Source: Leucobacter chromiireducens subsp. solipictus
Lineage (GTDB): Bacteria; Actinomycetota; Actinomycetes; Actinomycetales; Microbacteriaceae
Direction of reading: 5' to 3'
DNA length: 64,000 nucleotides
Assembly (NCBI RefSeq): GCF_016758195.1
Contig: NZ_QYAC01000003.1
Location: 62,001-126,000, forward strand
A program made the translations under genes and the position numbers. A model generated the notes under the pieces. It saw nothing but the letters and a program-made list of their open reading frames with translations, searched no databases and was not told where the DNA came from. Below, piece by piece: positions 16,184 through 25,467 of this stretch. Positions within the stretch are counted from its first letter, which is position 1, and every line of letters begins with the position of its first letter.

Positions 16184-19100
16184 ATGACGGTTTCGATGCG
16201 GATCATGAGCGCCGGGGACGGCTACAAGTATCTCCTGCGCTCGGTCGTCGCGGGTGACGGTGACCGGAGCCTTGCGACGCCGCTGACTCGCTACTATGCC
16301 GAGGCCGGGAGCCCTCCCGGCCGGTGGCTCGGCTCTGGCCTCACCCAACTTGGCGAAGGCCGTATCACTCCTGGCGAGGAAGTATCGGAGCAGCAGCTCC
16401 AGCTCCTCATCGGGATGGGCTGCGACCCGGTGACAGGTGACCCGCTCGGCCGTGCCTACCCGGTCTACAAGACCCCCGCCGAGCGCATCGCCGACCGAGT
16501 TGAAGCCCTCGACCCGGACCTTGGCCCGGCCTCGCGCGCGGAAGCGGTCGCCGAGATCGAAGCCGAAGAACACGGGCGCGGTGCCCGGAAGGCCGTCGCC
16601 GGGTACGACTACACCTTCTCGCTCCCGAAGTCGGCGTCGGTGCTGTGGGCGGTCTCAGACGCCGGCACCCAAGCACTCATCGCCGAAGCGCACCACGCAG
16701 CGATCGCCGAGGTGATCGACTTCATGGAACGAGAAGTCGCCGCCACCCGCGTCGGCATGACCGGCGCCGACGGCGGCGCAGTCGCCCAAGTCGATACCTT
16801 CGGGCTCGTCGCGACCGCCTACGACCACTACGACTCCCGCAGCAATGATCCTCACCTTCACACGCATGTCGTCGTGTCGAACAAGGTGAAGACCGTGCTG
16901 GACGGGCGGTGGCGGTCGCTGGACGGGCGGCCGATGCACGCCGCGACCGTCGCGCTCTCCGAACTGCACGAGGCGATCATCGCCGACCACCTCACCCGGC
17001 TGCTCGGCGTGGAGTGGGAGGCGCGGGATCGTGGCCGCGACCGCAACCCCGCCTGGGCGATCAGAACGGTGCCGGAAGAGCCCATGCTCGAGTTCTCGAC
17101 CCGCGCCCGCCAGATCGACGCCGAGAAAGACCGCCTCATCGCCGAGTACGTTCAGAAGCACGGCCGGCAACCCTCGGCGGCAACGATCATCAAGCTCCGC
17201 GCCCAAGCCACCCTCTCCACCCGGCCCGAGAAGCAGGTGCGCTCCCTCGCCGACCTCACGACCGAATGGCGCAAGCGCGCCACGACGCGGCTGGGGCGGG
17301 AGGCATCGGAATGGGCGCGTGAGGCGATCCCGGCAGCACCCGTACGAGTGCTGCGTGCCGATGACCTTCCTTTGGATGAGATCGAGAAGATCGGCCGTGC
17401 CGTGATGGAGGCCGTGGGTGAGAAGCGGTCGACCTGGCATCGCTGGAACCTGACGGCCGAGGCCGCACGGCAGACGATGGAGTACCGATTCGCGACCGTA
17501 CGGGATCGGGAGGCCGTCACCGGCATGGTCGTCGATGCTGCCGAGCGCGCCTCGCTGCGCCTCACGCCGCCGGAGCTCGCCTCGACGCCGGTGCGGTTCC
17601 AGCGGCCGGATGGGTCGAGCGCGTTCCGCCCCCGCCACGGCACCTTGTATTCCTCCGAGGCGCTGCTCGATGCGGAGAAGCGGCTCCTCGAACGCTCCCG
17701 CATCCTGACCGGCACAAAGCTCCCGCTCGCCCTCATCGAGAAGGTCACGAGGCGACCGGATCGGGAGGGGCGGATGCTCGGCCCCGACCAGGCAGACGCA
17801 CTCACCCGCATAGCGGTCTCGGGCCGTCAGCTTGATCTCCTCGTCGGCCCGGCGGGCACGGGGAAGACGACCGCGATGCTCGCGCTCCGCACCGCATGGG
17901 AACAGCAGCACGGTGCCGGGTCCGTGGTCGGGCTGGCCCCGTCGGCGGTCGCGGCGGAAGTGCTCGCCGGGGATCTCGGGATCAAAACCGAGAACACCGC
18001 CAGGTGGTGGACGCTGCACATCATGACCGGCCGAACCTTCCAGGCGGGTCAGCTCGTGATCGTGGACGAGGCGAGCCTCGCCGGCACCCTCGCCCTCGAC
18101 CGCATCACCGGGGCCGCCGCGAAAGCCTGCGCGAAGATTCTCCTCGTCGGCGACTACGGGCAGCTCCAATCCCCGGCAGCGGCCGGTGCGTTCGGGCTCC
18201 TCGCCGGCGACCGTCACGACACCCCGGAGCTCTCCACAATCCACCGCTTCACGCACGAATGGGAAAAGCGAGCATCGCTGCGGCTCCGCCTCGGAGAACC
18301 CGACGTGATTGATGTCTACCAGGACGCCGACCGGATCATCGGCGGCACCACCGACGACATGACCGCAAGAGCCTACGAGGCGTGGCGGGCAGACCGAGAA
18401 GCCGGGATCGCGTCGATCCTCGTCTCCGACTCCGGCGAAGCGGTGGCGGCGCTGAATCTGCGCGCCCGTACCGAGCTCATCCTCGCCGATGTCGTGCACC
18501 CGCTCAGGGGCGAGGTAACGCTGAGCGGCGGGGTCCAGGCCTCTGTCGGCGACACGGTGATCACGCGGAAGAACGAGAGGAAGCTGCGCACCCGGTTCTC
18601 ATGGGTACAGAACGGGAACAGGTGGACGATCACGAAAGTGCGCCGCGACGGATCAGTGACCGTGCGTCCAGTCGGCCCAGACCGCGGCGAGTCGATCGTG
18701 CTCCCCGCCGACTACGTCGCCCAGCACCTCGACCTCGGCTACGCCGTCACCGCATACCGTGCCCAAAGCGTCACCGTCGATACCTCGCATGTGCTGGCCG
18801 ATCCAACGATGACGCGGGAGAACCTGTACGTTGCCTTTACCCGCGGCAAGGAAGCGAACCTTGCCTACGTCTCCACCGACACTCCGGACGACGCGCACGC
18901 GCACCCGCATGAGGTCGAAGACATAGAAGAAGCAGCCCGTCGGGTGCTCTACGGGGTACTGCATCATTCCGGGGCTGAACTCTCCGTGCACGAGACGATC
19001 CAGGCCGAGCAGGAAAGGTGGGGATCGATCCTGCAACTCGCTGCCGAATATGAGACGATCGCCACCGAAGCCCAGCACGACCGCTGGGCCACCCTCATCC

Positions 19101-19744
19101 GCACCTCCGGCCTCACCGACACGCAGACAGAAGCAGCACTCTCATCGGAAGCATTCGCCGCCCTCGCCGCCGAGCTGCGCCGGGCCGAAGCGAACCATCA
19201 CGACGTTGACCGGCTCTTCCCGCGGCTCGCGAAAGCGCGAGGCTTCGATGACGCCGACGACATCGCCTCCGTCCTGCGCTGGCGCCTCGCCACCGTCACC
19301 CAGCACCCTGCCACAAATGGGCGCGCGGCACAGGCACCGAGGTTGATCGCGGGCCTGATCACCGTCGCCGACGGCATCACCGAACCGGACATGCGGCAGG
19401 CGCTCGCGGAACGGCACCAGCTCATCGAGCAACGCGCCGCCGCCCTCGCAGAGCGGGCCACGGCCGATGGTGCACCATGGGTGCAGGCACTCGGGGCGCG
19501 ACCGGACGATCCGCGCAAGCAGGAGGCCTGGGCGCGGTATGTGCGCACGGTCGCGGCATACCGTGACCGCTACGGCGTCACGAGTGATGATGCCCTCGGC
19601 CCGGCCCCGGACGGGATCGCGCAGACGATCGACCAGGCCCGCGCCGCACAAGCGATCCAGCGCGCACGAGCTCTCACCATTCAGCGGGAGCGCCCGAAGG
19701 CCGCGGCGAACGCGCTCACCAGACGGGGCGCACGGTCGCTCTGA
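16184..19744 (+). CDS. MobF/TrwC-family conjugative relaxase-helicase
   Basis: The 1186-residue protein has the TrwC layout. An N-terminal relaxase opens with SAGDGYKYLL, with candidate nicking tyrosines in TRYYAEAG, and has the metal-binding triad HLHTH at about 224-228. A superfamily 1 helicase follows with Walker A GPAGTGKTT (about 555-563), DEAS Walker B and a late TAYRAQSVTVD motif. The start at 16184 matches family N-termini; later ATG codons at 16196 and 16205 are alternatives. It nicks the transfer origin and unwinds the transferred strand. The origin of transfer was not identified; the 154-base gap to the divergent CHAT gene is one place to look. A small membrane protein follows downstream. 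Confidence 0.93.
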   Translation: MTVSMRIMSAGDGYKYLLRSVVAGDGDRSLATPLTRYYAEAGSPPGRWLGSGLTQLGEGRITPGEEVSEQQLQLLIGMGCDPVTGDPLGRAYPVYKTPAERIADRVEALDPDLGPASRAEAVAEIEAEEHGRGARKAVAGYDYTFSLPKSASVLWAVSDAGTQALIAEAHHAAIAEVIDFMEREVAATRVGMTGADGGAVAQVDTFGLVATAYDHYDSRSNDPHLHTHVVVSNKVKTVLDGRWRSLDGRPMHAATVALSELHEAIIADHLTRLLGVEWEARDRGRDRNPAWAIRTVPEEPMLEFSTRARQIDAEKDRLIAEYVQKHGRQPSAATIIKLRAQATLSTRPEKQVRSLADLTTEWRKRATTRLGREASEWAREAIPAAPVRVLRADDLPLDEIEKIGRAVMEAVGEKRSTWHRWNLTAEAARQTMEYRFATVRDREAVTGMVVDAAERASLRLTPPELASTPVRFQRPDGSSAFRPRHGTLYSSEALLDAEKRLLERSRILTGTKLPLALIEKVTRRPDREGRMLGPDQADALTRIAVSGRQLDLLVGPAGTGKTTAMLALRTAWEQQHGAGSVVGLAPSAVAAEVLAGDLGIKTENTARWWTLHIMTGRTFQAGQLVIVDEASLAGTLALDRITGAAAKACAKILLVGDYGQLQSPAAAGAFGLLAGDRHDTPELSTIHRFTHEWEKRASLRLRLGEPDVIDVYQDADRIIGGTTDDMTARAYEAWRADREAGIASILVSDSGEAVAALNLRARTELILADVVHPLRGEVTLSGGVQASVGDTVITRKNERKLRTRFSWVQNGNRWTITKVRRDGSVTVRPVGPDRGESIVLPADYVAQHLDLGYAVTAYRAQSVTVDTSHVLADPTMTRENLYVAFTRGKEANLAYVSTDTPDDAHAHPHEVEDIEEAARRVLYGVLHHSGAELSVHETIQAEQERWGSILQLAAEYETIATEAQHDRWATLIRTSGLTDTQTEAALSSEAFAALAAELRRAEANHHDVDRLFPRLAKARGFDDADDIASVLRWRLATVTQHPATNGRAAQAPRLIAGLITVADGITEPDMRQALAERHQLIEQRAAALAERATADGAPWVQALGARPDDPRKQEAWARYVRTVAAYRDRYGVTSDDALGPAPDGIAQTIDQARAAQAIQRARALTIQRERPKAAANALTRRGARSL

Positions 19745-19851
19745 TACTTGCGAAGGGTTCCGCTTCTCGACTGCCCGACGTACATTGGAAGCACAGCGGC
19801 AGAAACCTGCATGACACATTTCGCCTCCGGGCCGGGCCTTCGGGTCACTTC

Positions 19852-19885
19852 CATTAGCGCCGCTGCTAACCGCAATGCGCTAATG
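19852..19885. promoter_or_regulatory. Inverted repeat before small membrane protein gene
   Basis: Perfect 9-base arms CATTAGCGC and GCGCTAATG are separated by 16 bases. The right arm ends just before the GAGAGG ribosome site of the 19898 gene, so a bound regulator or an RNA hairpin could control its translation. Confidence 0.45.
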
Positions 19886-19897
19886 AGAGGAATCATC

Positions 19898-20242
19898 ATG
19901 TTGAACTTCATCGTCTCGGGATTCGCGAACGTGGTCGCCACGCTGAACCGTCACCTTCCCAGCCTCCGGCTCATTCAGCGAGTCGTCCACCGTCGCGACA
20001 GCCACAAGTGGGGTGTTCCCGCGATGCTCCTCGCGGTGCCCTATTTCCTGCTCGCGAACGTCTTCAAAGTCATTCTCGAGGATGGAGGGCACGCCTTGTT
20101 CAGCTTGCCGCTCCTGTGGTGCCTCGTCATGGGGATCGTGTTCCTCGCGCTCGGCCCCATCAGCTTGGTCTTGCTATTTGCCGCCCGCGCTCGTGAGGTG
20201 ATGACTCAACGTAGACGAGCGCACAGCAGGATGAACGCTTGA
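19898..20242 (+). CDS. Small membrane protein of the relaxase region
   Basis: The 114-residue protein starts at ATG 19898 behind GAGAGG. It has an N-terminal amphipathic part, then KWGVPAMLLAVPYFLLANV (first membrane segment, about 38-60) and a second around LLWCLVMGIVFLALGPISL (about 75-97), with a basic cytoplasmic C-terminus. Proteins of this pattern often follow TrwC-type relaxases in actinobacterial elements and are sometimes mislabelled as sulfate permeases. I recognise the pattern from memory. A role in transfer is possible but not shown by the sequence. Confidence 0.7.
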   Translation: MLNFIVSGFANVVATLNRHLPSLRLIQRVVHRRDSHKWGVPAMLLAVPYFLLANVFKVILEDGGHALFSLPLLWCLVMGIVFLALGPISLVLLFAARAREVMTQRRRAHSRMNA

Positions 20243-20292
20243 GAGCCAGCCGGGAGACGCGGCGGCACCCTCCTGCGTAGGAGAATGGGGGC

Positions 20293-21975
20293 GTGGAGCC
20301 AGAACTTGAACTGACCCGACGCGATGGAGCGCCGGAAGAACTGTGGCAGATTGCCCGCCTATATTGGGAACACTCGGGTGTCGATGCCTACGGCAAGGTT
20401 GTCTGGGCAAGGCCCACGAAATCGATCTCGGTCACCGCATGGCGGGGCGCAGTTCACCATGTGGCCGGTGCTGGCGCAATCGCAGCGCTCCCCGGAGCGG
20501 CTTGTGCCGAGTGCGGAGATCCTCTGACGCTCACCTCTCGTACCGCGTTCGAGTCTGGACGGAACGGGCGGAATACAGTTTGCTGTGACTGTACCTCAAC
20601 ATATGCGGACAGTGTGCTTCGCGTCGGCGGCTCCGACCTTGAAGATCTGCGTCTGCGTCAGCAGCAGCACGCGACCAGGCGACTGGCTGCGGTGCAGGCA
20701 GAAGCAGAATTGAAAGCTGAGCAGCAAAGACAACTGGACGCACTCGAAACCGAGCGGCGTCGCGCGATTGCTGCACAGTTTCCATTGCAGTATCGCCAGG
20801 ATCTCCCAGATCCGCGATCCATCGGTCTCCGAGCTCGACTGACAACCCTCGCGCTGATGGACTACGCCGCACGAGATGGGCTCGTTGAGCCGGTCGAGCA
20901 CCAAGAGCTCGTGCTTGCGCCGTCTCCCCAACTGGGGGCTGACCTCATTGACGAAGCAAGTGGAGGTCTGCTGGTCACTCATCCTTCAACCCCAACGCGA
21001 GCGTTTGCCTGGGCGTCGCCGGCGGACGGGGAAGAGCCGAGCTGGACGGGCTATTACCCACTCCTGACGCGATTACATCTGGGGCTCGGCCAGCATGATC
21101 CGGCAAAGTGGGAAGCCACACGCGAAAACCTTGTTGCATCCATGCAACTCGAAGCACTCACCGCAGCTGAGCAAAAGGATCTTTTGACTTTCGCGGCGGA
21201 GCTCATTGGAAACGAGGCACTCCGCTACCTTAAGTTCAAGCTCAACGACGAGTATCGTCTCCCGGACATCTCCGATGAGATTCGCCCGCGCGCACTCGAC
21301 CTCCTGACATTCGCGGCCCACCAGCTTTCGCTTGGGCATCTCATGCGGGCAATCTGGACCGTAACTAGCGGCGCGACGAACCTCAAGGCCTCCAGGCCCT
21401 ATATACCCAAGCAGCGTGTCGCGGACTACACCGTCGGTCAGCTCGAAGTGAAACTTCACGACTACTTAGCTCCCGAGCACCAACTTCTAGAACCGTACCG
21501 GGCCGACACCAGGCTCCCGCTGTCGGCACTCACCCGTGTCCTGTTTTACGAAGTCATTCACGCAGATCCCCTCACCTATACATTGCCGGAGCTGGAGCGG
21601 TCACTTCCGGCACCCAGTGACACCTATGCCCGCGAGCTCTGCCGCATCAGCATCCCCGACGGAGAACAAGCCCGAGATGCCCTGCTCGCAACCTCCCACA
21701 ACTGGGACGGAACCCTGTTCCGCCGAGCCCTCGCCGAGGTCGAGAACCGGACCTTTGAACCGTGCACGCCGGGATGCATCCACGACCGTCAGCCAGATCG
21801 CGCAAGACAATTCGGGGCGAGCTTCGACAAGCTCATCTCTCGAATTGGCGCAGACGCAGCGAGCGTCGCCTTGATCGAGTTAATGCGTTATGCGAACGAC
21901 GACCCGGAGACAGCAGCGGAACGTCCAGGCGATCTGCTACTGACCCTGGTCGCTCAGGAACTCGGCGCGCTTTGA
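20293..21975 (+). CDS. Hypothetical protein with Cys pairs and coiled coil
   Basis: The 560-residue product starts at GTG 20293. Two Cys pairs (CAECG at about 71-75 and CCDC at about 97-100) can form a zinc site. A charged, Gln/Glu/Arg-rich helix follows (about 118-165) and is probably a coiled coil, then a mostly helical region of 390 residues without known motifs. A second possible metal segment, CTPGCIH, occurs near the C-terminus. It lies between the relaxase block and the integrase and has lower GC than either. No function can be named; a mobile-element accessory or defence role are both possible. Confidence 0.7.
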   Translation: MEPELELTRRDGAPEELWQIARLYWEHSGVDAYGKVVWARPTKSISVTAWRGAVHHVAGAGAIAALPGAACAECGDPLTLTSRTAFESGRNGRNTVCCDCTSTYADSVLRVGGSDLEDLRLRQQQHATRRLAAVQAEAELKAEQQRQLDALETERRRAIAAQFPLQYRQDLPDPRSIGLRARLTTLALMDYAARDGLVEPVEHQELVLAPSPQLGADLIDEASGGLLVTHPSTPTRAFAWASPADGEEPSWTGYYPLLTRLHLGLGQHDPAKWEATRENLVASMQLEALTAAEQKDLLTFAAELIGNEALRYLKFKLNDEYRLPDISDEIRPRALDLLTFAAHQLSLGHLMRAIWTVTSGATNLKASRPYIPKQRVADYTVGQLEVKLHDYLAPEHQLLEPYRADTRLPLSALTRVLFYEVIHADPLTYTLPELERSLPAPSDTYARELCRISIPDGEQARDALLATSHNWDGTLFRRALAEVENRTFEPCTPGCIHDRQPDRARQFGASFDKLISRIGADAASVALIELMRYANDDPETAAERPGDLLLTLVAQELGAL

Positions 21976-22107
21976 AATCCGCGCACATCTCCAGTTTCAA
22001 TTCGCCACCCGCATGAGGCCAGGCTGGAAGGATGAAGAGTCCCCAGCAGCACCCCCGACCAGCCCTTCTCCATTGCTCACCTCGCGCCCATCAGATCGGA
22101 GGGCAGC

Positions 22108-23283
22108 ATGGCTAGGCCTCGCACACCCATTGGCACCTTCGGGAAGATCAGTCACCGCCGCCTAGGCAAGGGACGATGCGAAGCTCGCGCACGCTACCGA
22201 GACTGGGACGGCAAGCTCCGCGCCGTCCAATGCAGAGGCCTAACTCGTGCCGCGGCGGAACTCGCGCTGAAGCGCAAGCTCGCCGAACGTTCTCTCTTCC
22301 AGCCCGGCTTCATCGGTATCAGCTCCGACAGCCGATTTTCCGCGCTTGTCGACTACTGGCTCGAAGACATGGAGATCGAAGACCGCCTCTCGAAAACCAC
22401 CCGGCAGCTCTACGAACGCAACATGCGCACCCTCGTCGCACCCGTCTTCGCCGAGCTCACCCTGCGCGAGATCGGGGTTGCTCGCTGCGACTACTTCCTG
22501 AAGCAGCTCGCGAAGCAGAGCTACAACCGGGCCCGGCAAGCCCGCGTCGTCCTCAGGCTCGCGCTCGGCCTTGCCGTTCGGCACGAAGTGATCCCGCGCA
22601 ACCCGATGGATCACGTCTCCCGGCTGCGCCGCCCAGTCAGCACTCCGGACGCATTCGAGGACTCTGACATCGAGCTAATCCGCGAAGCGGTGCAGGCCTG
22701 GGAAGAACGGGAGATCACTGCCGGTCCGAGACCTGATGGGCAGCTCGGTCAGATCATCGAAGTGCTCCTCGGCACCTCTGCCCGGATCGGGGAGGTGCTC
22801 GCGATCCGGCTGTGCGACCTCGATCTGCGCAGCCCGATCCCGACGGTGAAGATCACCGGCACGATCGTCAGCCGGAAAGGCGAGCTGACACACCGGCAGG
22901 ATCACCCGAAGACCTCGCGCTCGGTACGGAGGATCGCGCTCCCGGCGTTCGCGATGAAAGCGATCAAGGCCCGCATGAAGAAACGGCTCTCGATCGACCC
23001 CGACGCCTTGCTGTTCTGCAACCGCAACGGCGGCCCGATGACCACGAACAACGTCCGCCGCCAACTCCGCTCGATCATGGACAAAACCGGGCTCGAAGGA
23101 GTCACACCGCACCGGTTCCGCAGGACCGGAGCGACCACGATCTATCACGCGGGCGGACTCGATCTCGCGGCCGGCCTTCTCGGGCACACCGACCCGAGAA
23201 TCACCCAGCACCACTACATCGCCCGCAACGACCTTGTAGATCCGGCCACCGCATCAATGCTCGAACAACGATTCGGAGGATAG
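22108..23283 (+). CDS. Tyrosine site-specific integrase
   Basis: The 391-residue protein has an N-terminal arm-binding region, a core-binding SAM-like domain (about 75-175) and a C-terminal catalytic domain with the expected residues: R226 in TSARIGEVL, H335 and R338 in PHRFRRTG, H360 in LLGHTDPRI and the nucleophile Y370 in HHYIA. The ribosome site GGAGGGCAGC precedes the ATG. It should integrate and excise the element. The nearest plausible attachment site is the partial tRNA-Pro at 31951-31994, about 8.7 kb downstream, with the defence genes in between. No excisionase gene was recognised nearby. Confidence 0.92.
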   Translation: MARPRTPIGTFGKISHRRLGKGRCEARARYRDWDGKLRAVQCRGLTRAAAELALKRKLAERSLFQPGFIGISSDSRFSALVDYWLEDMEIEDRLSKTTRQLYERNMRTLVAPVFAELTLREIGVARCDYFLKQLAKQSYNRARQARVVLRLALGLAVRHEVIPRNPMDHVSRLRRPVSTPDAFEDSDIELIREAVQAWEEREITAGPRPDGQLGQIIEVLLGTSARIGEVLAIRLCDLDLRSPIPTVKITGTIVSRKGELTHRQDHPKTSRSVRRIALPAFAMKAIKARMKKRLSIDPDALLFCNRNGGPMTTNNVRRQLRSIMDKTGLEGVTPHRFRRTGATTIYHAGGLDLAAGLLGHTDPRITQHHYIARNDLVDPATASMLEQRFGG

Positions 23284-23299
23284 TCGCCCAGCGCGCACG

Positions 23300-23339
23300 G
23301 GGAACCGCGCCCTATCACGAGGGTCGGGGCGCGGTTCCC
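23300..23339 (+). terminator. Strong hairpin terminator after integrase
   Basis: Thirteen-base perfect arms (GGGAACCGCGCCC and complement) around a 14-base loop begin 17 bases past the integrase stop. It probably ends the integrase transcript. Confidence 0.7.
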
Positions 23340-23369
23340 AGAATCCAGGTCTTCACGTAAGGTCGGGAC

Positions 23370-23576
23370 ATGGGCGACGGCGGCATCGAGATCCCGGAAG
23401 ACCTGGAGATCCGGGTGTGGGATCCGGACAGCGGGTACCGCACGTGCCCGGTATGCGGTGGAGATTGCGTTCCCGAGCCGAACGGCGCAGACGGGCACGG
23501 CATCCGCATCATGTTCGTCTGCCCCGAGCACGGTGCGCACAGCATTGTCGACCCGTTCGCCGATAAGCGGCGCTAG
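23370..23576 (+). CDS. Small zinc-ribbon-like protein
   Basis: The 68-residue product has CPVCGGDC in the middle and a CPEHG pair near residue 50, a plausible single zinc site. It begins with an acidic stretch (GDGGIEIPEDLEIRVWD). It lies just past the integrase terminator. Small zinc proteins of this kind are frequent on actinobacterial elements; no function is known for this one. Confidence 0.5.
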   Translation: MGDGGIEIPEDLEIRVWDPDSGYRTCPVCGGDCVPEPNGADGHGIRIMFVCPEHGAHSIVDPFADKRR

Positions 23577-23616
23577 AGAAGGAAGTAGGTCTGCGCTTCC
23601 ACCCTCTGTTCAGAAC

Positions 23617-23640
23617 TGAATGTGAATACGAGCACATTCA
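23617..23640. promoter_or_regulatory. Inverted repeat upstream of ABC-3C operon
   Basis: Eight-base perfect arms TGAATGTG and CACATTCA with an 8-base spacer lie 149 bases before the first ABC-3C gene. It may be an operator. A weak promoter-like pair follows (TTGCCA at 23696, TAGACT at 23721, 19-base spacing). Confidence 0.35.
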
Positions 23641-23788
23641 TCTAACATCCCAACACCGCGGCAAACCACCCACAGCCCGAAGCGTTCTCAGGCAGTTGCC
23701 ACCACACAAGCCAGCCGTCATAGACTAGGGAAAGTGTTGTCCACGAGCTGACTTAGGTCGAGCCACAGATTAGCAAGGCGGTGATGCC

Positions 23789-24979
23789 ATGAGTCAGTTT
23801 GATGCAAGCGCCTCAGCTCTTGGCTTCATCTACCAACTCAGATGGGCGTTGCTGGACCTCCTCCGAGCTATGCGGCGTGACGCGACCATCAGCCTATCGA
23901 TCGAAGACTACGACGACATTGCGCAACTCACTCCCGACGGAGATGTGCATTCGGCTAGTCAGATAAAGAACCACGAAGCACCCGCGCCAGTTACAAACTC
24001 GAGTCCTGACCTCTGGAAAACCTTGCGAGTATGGCTAGAAACACCAGTGCTCCGAGCCAGTGGCGGCCCCCGACTGTATTTGATCACGACGGCGACAGTT
24101 CCCGAGGATTCAGCGGCATGGTTCTTGACACAAGAAGCGCGAGACACGAGTCAAGCATGCGCGCTCCTAACCCAAGCAGCTGCACGGTACACCGCAAAGG
24201 AAACCGAAGCAGGACGGACGGCGTGGAAGGACGCGCCAGAGTCGGACAGGCTAGCGCTCATCGAACGCATCTTTGTCATCGGAAATAACCCCAAGGTCAC
24301 CGAGATTGATGAGATTGTCCGTCAAGAGTTGTCTCAGAGTGTCCGCGATGAACATATGGACCACTTCGTTGAGCGGCTCTGGGGGTGGTGGCATCAACAA
24401 TGCCTGGCTGTTCTCACGAAGGACGGGGTAGCCACGATCTCTGCCGGACAGCTCCGGGCCAAACTCAACGCTCTTCGTGACCACTACACCGAAGGCGCTC
24501 TTCCAATCGACGATAGCCTGGCTGGAATTACCGCTGAGGATATCGGTGACGAACATTCAGGAAAACCGTTCGTACAGCAACTCGAGTGGATTCAGATTCG
24601 CGGTAAGAACATGCAGCGAGCGCTCATCGATTACCACCGGGCATACGCACAAACTACGAAGTGGCTTCGGGACGGAGACCTTGTTGAGGACGACCTCAGC
24701 AGGTACGAAAGGATGCTCGTTGAAGAGTGGGAGATTCAATTCGAGAACGCGTGTGACCGGCTCGACCGGCTAGGGGCGACTGATGATGCAGCCAAAGTGG
24801 AAACCGGTCGTTCTCTGTTTGAAAAACTCTATGAAATGAACAACGTAGTAATCCAGGCGGGGTTCACTGAGCGATTCCTTAGCGGAGGAACCCGCCATGT
24901 GATTGCTAATCGAGGTGATCTCGGGTGGCATCCAGATTTCCGTGAGCGAGTCCGAGAGCTTTTGGGAGTTCCTGCATGA
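23789..24979 (+). CDS. ABC-3C system effector with REase-fold nuclease domain
   Basis: The 396-residue protein opens with GFIYQLRWALLDLL and continues with SIEDYDDI (E39, D40) and SQIKNHE (Q58, K60). This acidic plus QxK layout is that of the DUF4297/Cap4-like restriction-endonuclease-fold nucleases. The C-terminal half, including a WIQIRGKNMQRALIDYHRAY segment, matches the conserved region that couples such effectors to ABC three-component systems, as I know the family. It should be a DNA nuclease kept in check by the two following proteins. Its stop overlaps the middle-component start by four bases. The other two genes of the system follow in order, which strengthens the call. Confidence 0.8.
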   Translation: MSQFDASASALGFIYQLRWALLDLLRAMRRDATISLSIEDYDDIAQLTPDGDVHSASQIKNHEAPAPVTNSSPDLWKTLRVWLETPVLRASGGPRLYLITTATVPEDSAAWFLTQEARDTSQACALLTQAAARYTAKETEAGRTAWKDAPESDRLALIERIFVIGNNPKVTEIDEIVRQELSQSVRDEHMDHFVERLWGWWHQQCLAVLTKDGVATISAGQLRAKLNALRDHYTEGALPIDDSLAGITAEDIGDEHSGKPFVQQLEWIQIRGKNMQRALIDYHRAYAQTTKWLRDGDLVEDDLSRYERMLVEEWEIQFENACDRLDRLGATDDAAKVETGRSLFEKLYEMNNVVIQAGFTERFLSGGTRHVIANRGDLGWHPDFRERVRELLGVPA

Positions 24980-25467
24980 CCTCATCAGATCCTGGTCACC
25001 GGCCGGAATTATCCACAGCTATCCTCAACCCTGCAATCGTTGCAGCGTCGATTCAGTGGGCTAGCCGTCGGCACAGTGACACAGGCAAACGGTCGATGCC
25101 ATGGGAGTACTCCTTCCTTATCGTGCCGCTTGTCTTTCATCAGCGCACCCGGCTTGAGCTTCCACAAACTTCGACTACTCATCTTCCTGTTTGGATTAAC
25201 AACCACCAGAGCGTCTTGGCTGGTTTCCCGCAGCGGGCAAAAAAGTTCACCTCCCACGTTCGTGAAGGTATTCGGTATGGACTTCGAAGCGGACAGCTCA
25301 CCCTCAACGCTGACGCAACGTTCAGAGGATCAATGAGATCCGGAATAACGCTTCCGGAAGATTCGGAACTTAAGAGCATCCTCTCGTCGTCTGCCACAGT
25401 TGGAGGCATTTTCTCAAAATCTGGCACCCCTGTGAACGTATTCACGCAGTTTGGAGTATCTCCCTAA
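24976..25467 (+). CDS. ABC-3C system middle component
   Basis: The 163-residue protein sits between the nuclease effector and the ABC ATPase, overlapping the first by four bases and the second by one. It starts with LSTAILNPAIVAASI, has YSFLIVPLVFHQRTRLELP in the centre and ends with ILSSSATVGGIFSKSGTPVNVFTQFGV. The layout is typical of ABC-3C middle components, which are thought to link ATPase and effector. No enzymatic motif is present and none is expected. Confidence 0.78.
   Translation: MTSSDPGHRPELSTAILNPAIVAASIQWASRRHSDTGKRSMPWEYSFLIVPLVFHQRTRLELPQTSTTHLPVWINNHQSVLAGFPQRAKKFTSHVREGIRYGLRSGQLTLNADATFRGSMRSGITLPEDSELKSILSSSATVGGIFSKSGTPVNVFTQFGVSP

Noticed and set aside
16655-18499. 614-codon frame antisense to the relaxase
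   Set aside because: Low-complexity Gly/Arg/Asp composition typical of the reverse of high-GC coding DNA. The relaxase motifs are clear on the other strand.
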